DNA from: CAYOEJ01 sp964403015
GTDB lineage: Bacteria; Actinomycetota; Actinomycetes; Actinomycetales; Actinomycetaceae
Direction of reading: 5' to 3'
Length of the DNA stretch: 55,462 nt
Assembly: GCA_964403015.1 (NCBI GenBank)
Contig: CAYOEJ010000010.1
Coordinates: forward strand, 1-55,462
Part shown: positions 35,020-44,035 of the stretch, piece by piece
How positions within the stretch are numbered: the stretch's first letter is position 1
Layout: every line of letters starts with the position of its first letter
Notes under the pieces: generated by a model
Told to the model about the DNA's origin: nothing
What the model saw: only the letters and a program-made list of their open reading frames with translations
Database searches by the model: none
Position numbers and translations under genes: made by a program

Positions 35020-36063
35020 ATGTCGAAATTTGTCACATTCGAATCAGTGTCGGATCTGCAGGTGTCACGACTCGTGATGAACCTTGTGGATCCGCTCGTG
35101 GACGCCGGTGATACGGCCCAGGCGATCCACGCAGCTATCGATTCGCTGGATTCGGTGGAGATCGCAACTTTCGAGTCGGATTCCCTCTTTGACTACCGCG
35201 CACAGCGTCCCATCGTGAGCTACGTAGACGGATTAATTGTTGACGTCCAAGAATGCGGAATGGCGTTAAGCCTCGTGACTGACGTAGTAGGCGAACGTTT
35301 CCTCTACCTGCATGGCCAAGAGCCAGATTTCCATTGGCCGAGCCTGACGCAAGACATCCTGGAAATCATTGAGCGTTTCGGAATCGAGCACGTCTACTCC
35401 TTTGCCGGAATGCCTGCTCCAGTTCCGCACACGCGCCCCGCAGACATGCTCGTCCGCACCACACAGCACCAGGAGAACCCCAGTGTGGTTTACGGCAGTG
35501 CCGACCACTACGGTGCGCTCTCGGACTACATGGAGTTTAAAGCGGGACAGGCGGGGATTAAGGTCACGAACATTCGCGTGCGCGTACCGCTCTACATGGC
35601 GCGCGGTGACAGCCCATTCTTTGCTGGTGCGCTCGCGGCGATCAAACTCCTCGCAACGCTCGAGGGCCCAACCCTTCCTTTGGGAGATCTGGAACAGCTG
35701 GCAGATCAGCAGGCCATGGATCTCTCGGCGCTCGTGGTAGAAGGTTCGGATTTTGCAGGTCTGCTTTCTCGGCTTGAGGAGGAATACGACCGGATTCCAT
35801 CAGAGGCGGGCTTCGTCAAGAGCTCGGAGACCAGCCCGGAGATTCCAACCTCGGACGAAATCGGTCGTGCCGCCGAGACCTTCCTCGCGCTTCGAGACCG
35901 TGATCCTCTTGAAAATGGAGCAACGAAGAATAAGGCACCTGAGACGAGTGACTTCAGGTCGCACATCGTAGACAACATTGGCCGCGCAGTTCGCCGCGGC
36001 CGCCACCACTGGCGCTTCAACTCCAACGACAACGAGCAGCCTGAGGCCGAGGACAACTCATGA
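35020..36063 (+). CDS. PAC2 family protein
   Basis: The protein matches the actinobacterial PAC2 (proteasome assembly chaperone 2-like) family: VDPLVDAGDTAQAIHAAI, DYRAQRPIVSYVDG, FLYLHGQEPDFHW, ERFGIEHVYSFAGMPAPVPHTRP and FAGALAAIKLL. The last roughly 90 residues are charged and probably disordered. The family's bacterial function is not established. The start is ATG 35020 (347 residues) with GGAGG four bases upstream; an earlier ATG at 34984 lacks support. Its TGA overlaps the next gene's ATG by four bases, so it is coupled to the MFS gene. Confidence 0.87.
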   Translation: MSKFVTFESVSDLQVSRLVMNLVDPLVDAGDTAQAIHAAIDSLDSVEIATFESDSLFDYRAQRPIVSYVDGLIVDVQECGMALSLVTDVVGERFLYLHGQEPDFHWPSLTQDILEIIERFGIEHVYSFAGMPAPVPHTRPADMLVRTTQHQENPSVVYGSADHYGALSDYMEFKAGQAGIKVTNIRVRVPLYMARGDSPFFAGALAAIKLLATLEGPTLPLGDLEQLADQQAMDLSALVVEGSDFAGLLSRLEEEYDRIPSEAGFVKSSETSPEIPTSDEIGRAAETFLALRDRDPLENGATKNKAPETSDFRSHIVDNIGRAVRRGRHHWRFNSNDNEQPEAEDNS

Positions 36064-37328
36064 TGCCAAAGCCCCAGCGGTCATCCCTGATCGTGTGGGG
36101 ATGTGCCGTCTTCATCTATGTCGTTGCCATGGCGGGACGAACGAGCTTTGGCGTGGCCGGGCTCGACGCCATTAACAGATTTGAGATTGGCGCAGGCGTA
36201 CTCTCGCTCTTTACGGTTATTCAGATTGGCGTTTACGCAGGCTCACAGATTCCGGTGGGTCTAGCGCTCGATCGAATCGGCTCGCGAATAGTCCTGTCAG
36301 GTGGCGCGGTTATCCTCGCGCTCGGGCAATTCTTGCTCGCGTATGCAGACACGTTGGGTCTGGCTCTGACAGCACGGGTTCTCATCGGCTTTGGTGACGC
36401 GACCGCGTATACCGCAATTTTGCGGCTCATTCCCGCGTGGTTTAGGCCCTTTCGCGTTCCAATTATGACCCAGCTGACTGGTCTTACAGGTCAGCTCGGT
36501 CAGGTGATTTCGTCATTACCGTTCGCTTTTGTTCTGTACAACGCCGGGTGGAGCCCCGCCTTCGCTGGCTTGGGTGCTCTCGGCCTTTTTGCTGCCGCAC
36601 TCGGCGGCTTCTTCATCAGGAACACGGTGAAGGACTGGCCGTTCTCGCCAATTTCGCGAGGGCACGCTGAAGCTGTCAAGGATCCTGAAGAGTCCGACTC
36701 AAGCCCGTCGGTGGCGAGTACGTTGCGCGAACCCGGTGTGTGGGTAGGGTTTTGGACGCACTGGACCGGCAACTTCCCTGGCACAGTTTTCACACTCTTG
36801 TGGGGCGTACCTTTCCTCCAGATACACAACGGATATTCACTGGGAAAGGCCTCGGCGACCCTCATCGTCATGTCGATCTCGCTCATCACGGTCGGCCCCA
36901 TTATCGGCGAGTTCGTTGCTCGCTTCCCGCACCGTCGCATCGTGCTTATTCAATCCACCAATGCTCTAGTTCTTGGCGTGTGGACAGCGATTTTGCTCCT
37001 ACCCGCGCCCTCACCAGACTGGCTGATCATCCTCTTGCTCATCGCTTTAGGCATCGCCTCCTCGGCATCGGCCATCGGTTTTGACTTTGTCCGCACCACT
37101 ATCGATCGGCGACGACTCGGAATCGGTAACGGCCTTGCAAACATGGGCGGGTTCATAGCCGGCCTGATATCGGCGGGCCTCATTGGAATCCTTCTCGATT
37201 ACGCTTCTGGAGGGGCGGTGCTTGAGCCGGGCGATTTCAAGATCGCTATGGCAGTTCAGGTGCTGCCGTGGCTTATCGGCGTCGCTGCGCTCGACTTCCA
37301 ACGCAGGCGGCTTCGACGGCGCGATTAG
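36060..37328 (+). CDS. MFS transporter
   Basis: The 422-residue membrane protein has about twelve hydrophobic segments. The MFS loop 2-3 signature appears as GLALDRIGSRIVL (G-x-x-x-D-R-x-G-x-R), and FGDATAYTAILRLIPAWF and the second-half loop near EFVARFPHRRIVL are consistent. A small cytoplasmic acidic loop (KDPEESDSSPS) links the two halves. The substrate is unknown. Two adjacent ATG codons (36060, 36063) overlap the PAC2 stop. It converges with the spermidine-synthase-like gene with 25 bases between them. Confidence 0.88.
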   Translation: MMPKPQRSSLIVWGCAVFIYVVAMAGRTSFGVAGLDAINRFEIGAGVLSLFTVIQIGVYAGSQIPVGLALDRIGSRIVLSGGAVILALGQFLLAYADTLGLALTARVLIGFGDATAYTAILRLIPAWFRPFRVPIMTQLTGLTGQLGQVISSLPFAFVLYNAGWSPAFAGLGALGLFAAALGGFFIRNTVKDWPFSPISRGHAEAVKDPEESDSSPSVASTLREPGVWVGFWTHWTGNFPGTVFTLLWGVPFLQIHNGYSLGKASATLIVMSISLITVGPIIGEFVARFPHRRIVLIQSTNALVLGVWTAILLLPAPSPDWLIILLLIALGIASSASAIGFDFVRTTIDRRRLGIGNGLANMGGFIAGLISAGLIGILLDYASGGAVLEPGDFKIAMAVQVLPWLIGVAALDFQRRRLRRRD

Positions 37329-37353
37329 CTGCATGTCCGGGTGAGACGAGAGA

Positions 37354-38199
37354 TTAGCCGCCAGTACCGTTCGGTTCTTCCGGGGGCCAGTTAACGTCGG
37401 AATCCCGCGTGGCTTTGAAGCCTTGAGCTGCGGTGGTGAGGTGCTTTTCGCTAACGACGACGGTGGGCAGCGGTAACTTTCGCACCATCCTGTCGATCTC
37501 ATCCATAGGTAGGGGAGACTGCGCAGCCATGAGGATGACATTGCCGAACCGTCTGCCCTTAAAAATCGCCGGATCGGAAATTGCGCCAATGTGAGCGAAG
37601 GATTCTGTCAAGCCTTGCACCTCTCGATAAACGGGTGCCAAGCCAGCCTCACCAGCGACGTTCAGAAAGTAAACGCCGTCGTCGGTAAGAAGCCTCGCTG
37701 CCTGCGCATGAGCCTCCGCCGTGGCGAGCTGGGGAGGAATTCGCCCCTCCCGAAACGTATCGCGAACGATCGAGTGCCACGATCCTTTGTTGGTGTCGAG
37801 GGTGATGCGTGCGTCTTCGGAGCGAATGCGCAGCCGGGGCGATGACGGTAAATCGAACCAAGTCCGAGCAAGTTCTGCCAACTCCCGGTCGATTTCAATC
37901 GCTAGTTGGCGTGAACCGGGGCGATCGGCGTCGAGAGCCCTCGGTAGTGCACAACCTGCACCGCCGAGGTGGAGCAGGCGCAGCGGGCTGGGGCGAGCGA
38001 AGATGGAATCGAGCGCAATTCGAATATGCTGCATGTATTCAAACTCAAGGTGGTGCGGATCATTGGGATCGATTGCCGACGATTCCACTCCATCAACGTA
38101 AAGGGTAAGAATTCCATCGCCACGCTGGTCACCGATGAGTTGAAGAGACGACATCGCGGTTTCAACTGCTTGGGGATGGACACTACTGCTTCGAGTCAC
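37354..38199 (-). CDS. Spermidine-synthase-like methyltransferase-fold protein
   Basis: The N-terminal part reads LTLYVDGVESSAIDPNDPHHLEFEYMQHI, the hallmark of actinobacterial spermidine-synthase-like proteins, followed by the nucleotide-binding fold RLLHLGGAGCALPRAL and AIEIDRELAELA. The catalytic aspartate region reads IVRDTFREGRIPP instead of the V-x-D-S/x-D-P-x-G-P of true spermidine synthases, so aminopropyl transfer is doubtful. At 281 residues it lacks the membrane half of the fused forms. No other polyamine gene is nearby. It is divergent from dinB. Confidence 0.83.
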   Translation of the reverse strand: MTRSSSVHPQAVETAMSSLQLIGDQRGDGILTLYVDGVESSAIDPNDPHHLEFEYMQHIRIALDSIFARPSPLRLLHLGGAGCALPRALDADRPGSRQLAIEIDRELAELARTWFDLPSSPRLRIRSEDARITLDTNKGSWHSIVRDTFREGRIPPQLATAEAHAQAARLLTDDGVYFLNVAGEAGLAPVYREVQGLTESFAHIGAISDPAIFKGRRFGNVILMAAQSPLPMDEIDRMVRKLPLPTVVVSEKHLTTAAQGFKATRDSDVNWPPEEPNGTGG

Positions 38200-38262
38200 G
38201 AACCCATCCTACGGCAGAAGTGTGGGAGACGAACTCTATGATGGGACACGGAGGAGGTAGCA

Positions 38263-39492
38263 ATGTCACGTGCACCGCGTACTGCGTCGGCTCGCCGGTC
38301 GTGGGGAGATGACGATTCTGAGACGAATATTCTCCACGTGGATATGGATGCCTTCTTCGTGTCGGTCGAACTTTTGACGAAACCAGAACTACGCGGAAAG
38401 CCGGTGGCCGTGGGCGGTCAGGAGCGCGGGGTAGTTGCGGCCGCCTCTTATGAAGCGCGAAAGTATGGCGTCAATTCCGCCATGCCAGTGGGGCAGGCTC
38501 GCAGGCTCTGCCCGCAGCTCATCATTCTTCCTGCCACCAAGGGGCTGTACGGGCAGGTTTCTTCCCGAATCATGGAGATTTTGCGTAACGTCACGCCGCT
38601 GGTAGAACAGCTATCAGTTGACGAAGCATTTCTCGATGTCGGTGGAGCACGAAAGATCTTTGGATCGCCAGTCGCCATTGCACAACAGCTTCGTGAACAA
38701 ATCCGCACCCAGGAGCACGTGCCGGCATCCATCGGGATTGCTGCCACCAAGCACGTCGCCAAAATTGCCTCGGCCCACGCAAAGCCCGATGGGCTCTTGC
38801 TGATTCCTAAAGAGGCCACCTTGGATTTTCTTCATGGTCTTGACGTGGCGGCTCTGTGGGGCGTGGGAGAGAAGACTCGCGAGAAGCTCCAGCGCAGAGG
38901 AATTGAGACGATTGCCGACCTCGCAAATTTGGGGGAGCAGCGGCTCGTGTCCTTGTTAGGGCAAGCGTCCGGCACACATCTCTACGCGCTCGCGATGGGT
39001 CTTGACGATCGCGCAGTTCAGGTCCAGCGCAAAGAGAAATCCATGAGTAGGGAACAGACCTTCTTTAATACTCTGCGCTCGATTGATGAGGTCGAAAAGG
39101 TACTGCTCTATCAATCCCATGATGTTGCGCAGAGACTGCGCAGGCAGGGTTTCGTTTCTTGGACGCTTGCGATCAAAGTGCGGTTTGCGGACTTTTCAAC
39201 CATTAACCGCTCCATCAAGCTTGGTGCTCCCACATCGAACGGGGCGGACATTTACCGTAGCGCTCGTCAATTGTTTAGCGACATCACGATTCCTCGCGAT
39301 GGAATCCGACTATTGGGTGTGAGAGCTGAACAGTTGGCCGATCCCGGGGACGGTATCCAACTCACGATCGACGACGACGGGCGGCAAACAAAAGCCGAGG
39401 AAGTGATGGATAGCATTCGCTCACGATTTGGAGCATCTTCCCTCTCTCCGGGGACGTTGATCACTCGTCATGACCTTCCCGAACAGGAATAA
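38263..39492 (+). CDS. dinB: DNA polymerase IV
   Basis: This is a Y-family translesion polymerase. Catalytic acidic residues are in HVDMDAFFVSVE and SVDEAFLDV, the nucleotide-binding YEARKYGVNSAMP is present, and the helix-hairpin-helix segment LWGVGEKTREKLQRRGI follows. The little-finger domain continues to about residue 350. Length is 409. ATG 38263 has GGAGGAGG upstream, and TATGAT at 38237-38242 is a plausible -10. No LexA box is seen before the gene, so it is not obviously SOS-controlled here. Confidence 0.95.
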   Translation: MSRAPRTASARRSWGDDDSETNILHVDMDAFFVSVELLTKPELRGKPVAVGGQERGVVAAASYEARKYGVNSAMPVGQARRLCPQLIILPATKGLYGQVSSRIMEILRNVTPLVEQLSVDEAFLDVGGARKIFGSPVAIAQQLREQIRTQEHVPASIGIAATKHVAKIASAHAKPDGLLLIPKEATLDFLHGLDVAALWGVGEKTREKLQRRGIETIADLANLGEQRLVSLLGQASGTHLYALAMGLDDRAVQVQRKEKSMSREQTFFNTLRSIDEVEKVLLYQSHDVAQRLRRQGFVSWTLAIKVRFADFSTINRSIKLGAPTSNGADIYRSARQLFSDITIPRDGIRLLGVRAEQLADPGDGIQLTIDDDGRQTKAEEVMDSIRSRFGASSLSPGTLITRHDLPEQE

Positions 39493-39572
39493 TGCCCGGA
39501 TGTTCGCCGACTTCCCCGCGGCATTTACATCGGGTATTGTTATAGCGAAGTAGCCAGCGAAGGGAGAACACG

Positions 39573-39956
39573 ATGGCACTTTCCGATTATGAGCGCAGGA
39601 TGCTTGAAGAGCTAGAGGCGCAGCTTACGGACGACGATCCGAAGTTCGCTGAAGCCCTCGCGCCTGAAGATGGCGGCGATACCCGCCTCGCTATCTCCCC
39701 TCGCCATCTCGTTTTTGGTCTCATTGGTGCCGTGGTTGGCCTCCTCGTTGTGGTGGCTGGAATCGCCACGGAATTGATCATCCTTGGTGTCGCAGGCGTC
39801 ATCATGGTTTTCCTCGGTCTGTGGTACGTCGTGGGTGGAACCAAGCAGGTGCCGGTAGCTGCGGGGTCAAAGCCGACTCGGCCGCAAGCAGGCGGACCTG
39901 GCTTCATGGAGAAGCAGGCACAGGAGTGGATGCGCCGCCGCGAGGGTGGCAAGTAG
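39573..39956 (+). CDS. DUF3040 family membrane protein
   Basis: The 127-residue protein starts with MALSDYERRMLEELEAQLT, the defining motif of the actinobacterial DUF3040 family, and has two membrane helices (VFGLIGAVVGLLVVVAGIA and ELIILGVAGVIMVFLGLWYVV). The C-terminus is Pro/Gly-rich. Function is unknown, but the family regularly lies directly before mraZ and the division cluster, as here. GAAGGGAG precedes the ATG. A strong terminator separates it from mraZ. Confidence 0.9.
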   Translation: MALSDYERRMLEELEAQLTDDDPKFAEALAPEDGGDTRLAISPRHLVFGLIGAVVGLLVVVAGIATELIILGVAGVIMVFLGLWYVVGGTKQVPVAAGSKPTRPQAGGPGFMEKQAQEWMRRREGGK

Positions 39957-39974
39957 TTCTAGCAACTAAGCATT

Positions 39975-40004
39975 GAGGGCAACCCGTCGGGGTTGCCCTC
40001 TTTT
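39975..40004 (+). terminator. Terminator after the DUF3040 gene
   Basis: GAGGGCAACCC (39975-39985) and GGGTTGCCCTC (39990-40000) form an 11-bp stem with a GTCG loop, followed by TTTT. It isolates the DUF3040 gene from the dcw cluster promoter downstream. Confidence 0.92.
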
Positions 40005-40124
40005 GTGCTGTCCTCTTTTGTGATGCTCTCCGTGCCCCCCTTCTCGAATTTATGTGATTTTTCCTCCACCTGATTTTTCTTTGATCTTCTGCCGAAATCT
40101 CTCGGTCAAAAAGTGTGTTTTGAC

Positions 40125-40156
40125 TTGACCGTGGGGCAATGTGGAGTAAAGTGGAG
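40125..40156 (+). promoter_or_regulatory. dcw cluster promoter with three MraZ-type repeats
   Basis: GTGGGG (40131-40136), GTGGAG (40141-40146) and GTGGAG (40151-40156) repeat with an exact 10-base period, the layout of MraZ operators (GTGG-type direct repeats). They lie between and over a candidate promoter, TTGACC (40125-40130) and TAAAGT (40147-40152) with a 16-base spacer, so MraZ binding would repress its own operon. Confidence 0.75.
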
Positions 40157-40183
40157 TCAGATTTAGGGATGGGGGTGAATTGG

Positions 40184-40615
40184 GTGTTTCTTGGAACCTA
40201 CGAACCACGGCTGGATGAGAAGGGGCGTCTTATTCTCCCAGCCAAATATCGTGACCAACTCGCGAATGGCCTTGTGGTCACTCGTGGTCAGGAGCACTGT
40301 CTCTACGTCTTCCCCATGGGGGAGTTCGAGAATATTCTCGAACGCCTCCGTCAGGCGCCCATGACTTCGAAAGAAGCTCGTACCTACACCCGTGTCTTTC
40401 TCTCTGGAGCCAACGACCAGATTCCAGATAAGCAGGGACGCATCACGATTCCCGCCGCTCTACGTGAGTATGCGGGACTTAACCGAGAGCTGGCGGTCAT
40501 TGGATCGGGCAGCCACGTTGAGATCTGGGATATGGATGCCTGGACCTCGTTCCTCAACACAAATGAGGATGAATTCGCAGACCGCGAAGAAGAACTCATT
40601 CCAGGAGTCTTCTAG
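40184..40615 (+). CDS. mraZ: Transcriptional regulator MraZ
   Basis: MraZ is the AbrB-like regulator of the dcw cluster. The protein begins VFLGTYEPRLDEKGRLILPAKYRD, the standard MraZ N-terminus, and has the second half-repeat LSGANDQIPDKQGRITIPAALREYAGL. The start is GTG 40184, giving 143 residues, the normal size, with a purine-rich GGGGGTGA upstream. A longer in-frame start at 40139 would add 15 residues and would begin within the operator repeats, so it is rejected. Confidence 0.95.
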   Translation: MFLGTYEPRLDEKGRLILPAKYRDQLANGLVVTRGQEHCLYVFPMGEFENILERLRQAPMTSKEARTYTRVFLSGANDQIPDKQGRITIPAALREYAGLNRELAVIGSGSHVEIWDMDAWTSFLNTNEDEFADREEELIPGVF

Positions 40616-40726
40616 GCTCGGTTGGCCCTCTTCCGTCGCCCTGAGGTAATTCCCCAACTTCAGGCCAACGGTGGAGGACCTGCCGATCCCAAGGGGCAAC
40701 GCAAAGAATAGAAAGGAGAACCGGCA

Positions 40727-41740
40727 GTGCAACAGCTTGACGCAGCAGGCAACGCCCTTCACGCCCCGGTTCTCCTTTCTACTTGCCTCGAGCTTCTCGC
40801 GCCCGCTCTCAGCGACGGGGGAGTGCTCATTGACTGCACCCTCGGCATGGGTGGCCACACCGAGGCCTTCTTGGAGGCATTCCCTACGATCACAGTGGTT
40901 GGCATTGATCGGGACCCGCAAGCTATTGAGCTTGCATCCAAGCGTCTCGAGCCCCATGGATCGCGATTTGTTCCCGTACACGCGACCTACGACGACGTCG
41001 ACAAAGTCGCGGCTACCCATGGTCGCGAGGGTAAAGCGGACGCCATCCTCATGGACTTGGGTGTGTCTTCACTGCAGCTCGACGAGGTCGAGCGTGGATT
41101 CTCCTATGCGCACGATGCACCACTCGATATGCGTATGGACACCACTCAGGGGCAGAGCGCTGCTGAGCTCATCAACGCTGCGAGCGTGCAGGATCTAGCG
41201 CGAATACTGCGAGTCTACGGAGAAGAAAAGTTCGCGAAGAAGATTGCGGACGCCATCGTTCGTCGTCGTGAAGCACAGCCCTTGACCAGCACGGGCGAGC
41301 TTGCCGAGATTGTTCGTGACTCTATTCCCGCGCCAGCGCGGCGCACAGGCGGCAACCCTGCTAAGCGGACATTCCAAGCACTGCGGATCGCAGTCAACAA
41401 CGAGCTTGACGTTCTCGAATCAGCGATGCCGCGAGCCATTGGGTCACTTCGCGTCGGCGGAAGACTCGCGGTCGAATCCTATCAATCGCTTGAGGACCGC
41501 ATTGTCAAAGATGCGATGAATGCGGGTTTGAAGTCCACCACTCCGGCGGGTTTGCCCATGGAGTTGGACGATCACAAGCCCTACCTACGCGCCCTGACCA
41601 AAGGTGCACAAAAAGCCGACGAAAACGAGCTAGCTCAGAATCCGCGTAGCGCCTCAGTGCGTCTACGTGCAGTTGAGCGAGTGCGTGAAACACCACCCCA
41701 CCTTATCGATACCGACCATTACCGAGGGAGTACGCTATGA
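40727..41740 (+). CDS. rsmH: 16S rRNA (cytosine-1402-N4)-methyltransferase
   Basis: RsmH (MraW) methylates C1402 in the decoding centre of 16S rRNA. HAPVLLSTCLELLAPAL, the SAM-binding IDCTLGMGGHTEAFL, VGIDRDPQAIELA, DAILMDLGVSSLQLDEVERGFSY and PLDMRMD are all family motifs. It has 337 residues. The start is GTG 40727, with AAAGGAG eight bases upstream. It overlaps ftsL by four bases (ATGA). The 111 bases between mraZ and rsmH hold no recognisable site. Confidence 0.97.
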   Translation: MQQLDAAGNALHAPVLLSTCLELLAPALSDGGVLIDCTLGMGGHTEAFLEAFPTITVVGIDRDPQAIELASKRLEPHGSRFVPVHATYDDVDKVAATHGREGKADAILMDLGVSSLQLDEVERGFSYAHDAPLDMRMDTTQGQSAAELINAASVQDLARILRVYGEEKFAKKIADAIVRRREAQPLTSTGELAEIVRDSIPAPARRTGGNPAKRTFQALRIAVNNELDVLESAMPRAIGSLRVGGRLAVESYQSLEDRIVKDAMNAGLKSTTPAGLPMELDDHKPYLRALTKGAQKADENELAQNPRSASVRLRAVERVRETPPHLIDTDHYRGSTL

Positions 41741-42126
41741 GCTCCGTGGCTGCTGAACAACTTTCGCGTGTCCTACCAAAGTCTCGCCCGGTTATTGACA
41801 CCCCGGGTCTTCAAGTCGTGCCAACTCCGGCACCGGCTCGCGGGTTTTTTGGCACAGTGCTCCTTTGCGCGCTGCTTTTCATCGGCGCGTTAGGCGTTGC
41901 ATTTCACCTCAACACGCTCATGGTGCAGGGTGCATACGAGCTAAAGAATATTAGGGTGGAACTGAACGAAGTAGCTGCCCGTGAGGCGACGCTGACCAAG
42001 GACGTTATCGCGGTATCTACTCCGGACCAGCTTCGTACAAGCGCCGAGCGTATCGGCATGGTGCCTGCTACGGAGATGGCGCATCTGGATATTGAGACTG
42101 GGGTGATTTCCGGTCACGAGGAGTAA
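41737..42126 (+). CDS. ftsL: Cell division protein FtsL-like
   Basis: The 129-residue protein has a Pro-rich cytoplasmic start, one membrane helix (FGTVLLCALLFIGALGVAFHL) and an extracytoplasmic helical segment (YELKNIRVELNEVAAREATLTKDV), the typical FtsL/DivIC topology. In actinobacteria this position between rsmH and ftsI is FtsL. It works with FtsB and FtsQ to activate FtsW-FtsI. It overlaps rsmH by four bases and ends ten bases before ftsI. Confidence 0.85.
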   Translation: MSSVAAEQLSRVLPKSRPVIDTPGLQVVPTPAPARGFFGTVLLCALLFIGALGVAFHLNTLMVQGAYELKNIRVELNEVAAREATLTKDVIAVSTPDQLRTSAERIGMVPATEMAHLDIETGVISGHEE

Positions 42127-42136
42127 GTGAGAGAAC

Positions 42137-44035
42137 ATGGCAAAGCGTCCAGAGGCTGAACAAGCCTCGGTCTTCTCTTCTCTTCGTTCGTCCGTTCACA
42201 CAGGTATGGGTTCTGGTCGGGGCCCGGATTCGCAGGTGCGCAAGGTTACGCATCGGCGTCTTCGCTACATCATCGTCATTGTGATCGTGACCGCGCTTTT
42301 GCTTGCGTCACGGCTCTTTTACGTTCAAATTGTCCAGGGCTCTACTCTTGCTGACACAGCGCGGGAGTTTCGCAGCCGTAGCTATTCGTTAGAAGCCAAG
42401 CGTGGCGACGTCATTGATGCAAACGGCGCCATTCTTGCCACCTCTGTTGAGCGCTACAACGTTCGCGTTGATCAGCAGGAGATCAGCCAGTATCGCGAGG
42501 TGGACGACGACGGAAACCTCGTTGGCACCGGAGCCGCAGCTGCCGCGAAGGCCCTAGCCCCCTTGCTCGATATGGACAGGGCGCAGCTGGGCGGACTGTT
42601 GCTGGGCGGCGAAGAAAAGTCACGTTGGCGGCTTGTTAAGAGCGATATCTCTCCCGACGAGTGGCGGGAGATCAATGCACTTGGAATCCGCGGAATCTAC
42701 CCAGAGCGCTACATGCAGCGCGAGTACCCGAACGGCACCGTGGCTGGAAACATCTTGGGCTACACCGGCGAAACTGCAGAGGATCCACAACCACAGGGTC
42801 GAGCCGGTATTGAACAAACCTTCAATGAGCTCTTGGCGGGTGAAACCGGGACATTGACGGTTGAGGTTGGACCTGCGGGCACCATCTTCCCGCAGGGCAC
42901 GCGTCACGAGGAGCCGGCGGTAGACGGCGGAACCGTACAGCTTTCCATTGATCGCGATCTCCAAGACGCTACCCAGAAGGCGGTCGACGACATTGTTAAG
43001 TCGTCGGGTGCCGAGTGGGGCACGGCGATCGTCATCGAAATTGGCACTGGCCGGGTTTTGGCACTTGGGGATTCTGGGTCACCCGACCCATCGAACCTCG
43101 CCAGTGCGGATCCCGAGGACTGGAACTCCCGTGCCGTCCAAGGCATCGTTGAGCCTGGTTCTACCGGCAAGATCATTACGATGTCTGGCGCGCTCGATGC
43201 TGGCGTGGTTACTCCCTTAGACGTCTATCCGACGCCTCCGCTCATCACGATGCCCAATGGGCAGACGATTCGCGACAACAATCATCACGCCGCGGAGAAC
43301 ATGACCGCGGCTGGCATCCTCGCGAAGTCCTACAACACGGGACTTGTCCAAATCGGTGACGAGATGAGCGATGAGCAGCGTTTCCAATACATGGTTGACT
43401 TCGGACTCGGACAGCCCACAGGTATTGAGCTTCCCGGTGAGCAATCAGGCATTCTGCATCCTTGGGAGAGCTGGGGGGATCGTACCCGCTACACCACAAT
43501 GTTCGGGCAGGCATGGTCAGCAACGACGCTCCAGTTAGGCCAAATGATCGCAATTGTGGGTAACGACGGCGTCAAGATTCCACTTCACATTGTTGACGGA
43601 ACCTATGACCGTGCAGGGAACTTCACCCCGACCGCCATCGAGGAATCCGAGCAGGTGATCTCCAAAGAGGCAGCCCAGACGATGAACCAGATGATGCAGG
43701 GCGTGACCACTGACGGATCAACGGGCTGGCGTGCACGGGTTGAGGGCTACAACGTTTCAGGCAAGACCGGCACCGCTCAGGTCCCGGACGAGCAAGGCCG
43801 CTTGACCAAGCGCGTCGGTACGTTCACCGGCTTGTTGCCGGCCGAAGACCCCCAAATCGCTGTGGCTGTGGTTGTTTACAACGCCAGTGGAGCCGGTTAC
43901 GGCGGGGATACCGCCGCGGTTGCCTTCGCTGATATTGGATCGTTCGCAATGCGTCAGATGGGCATCCCGCCCTCGACGCAGGAGCTATTCCTCTATCCTT
44001 GGTTCGAAAGGGAGCTTGATGATTCGGCCGACTAA
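42137..44035 (+). CDS. ftsI: Penicillin-binding protein 2/3-type septal transpeptidase FtsI
   Basis: FtsI cross-links septal peptidoglycan. A basic cytoplasmic start is followed by one membrane anchor (YIIVIVIVTALLLASRLFYVQIV), the pedestal domain (AKRGDVIDANGAILATS) and the transpeptidase domain. The active-site motifs are STGK near residue 341 (GSTGKIITM), SYNTG and KTGTAQ near 543. Length is 632. No PASTA domain is present. GAGAG precedes ATG 42137. The 3' end overlaps murE by 17 bases. Confidence 0.95.
   Translation: MAKRPEAEQASVFSSLRSSVHTGMGSGRGPDSQVRKVTHRRLRYIIVIVIVTALLLASRLFYVQIVQGSTLADTAREFRSRSYSLEAKRGDVIDANGAILATSVERYNVRVDQQEISQYREVDDDGNLVGTGAAAAAKALAPLLDMDRAQLGGLLLGGEEKSRWRLVKSDISPDEWREINALGIRGIYPERYMQREYPNGTVAGNILGYTGETAEDPQPQGRAGIEQTFNELLAGETGTLTVEVGPAGTIFPQGTRHEEPAVDGGTVQLSIDRDLQDATQKAVDDIVKSSGAEWGTAIVIEIGTGRVLALGDSGSPDPSNLASADPEDWNSRAVQGIVEPGSTGKIITMSGALDAGVVTPLDVYPTPPLITMPNGQTIRDNNHHAAENMTAAGILAKSYNTGLVQIGDEMSDEQRFQYMVDFGLGQPTGIELPGEQSGILHPWESWGDRTRYTTMFGQAWSATTLQLGQMIAIVGNDGVKIPLHIVDGTYDRAGNFTPTAIEESEQVISKEAAQTMNQMMQGVTTDGSTGWRARVEGYNVSGKTGTAQVPDEQGRLTKRVGTFTGLLPAEDPQIAVAVVVYNASGAGYGGDTAAVAFADIGSFAMRQMGIPPSTQELFLYPWFERELDDSAD

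Noticed and set aside
38200..38262. LexA box before dinB
   Set aside because: GACGAACT occurs but lacks a matching GTTC half-site four bases away.
40139..40183. Longer mraZ start at 40139
   Set aside because: It begins within the promoter/operator repeats and adds 15 residues before the standard FLGTYEPRLD start.
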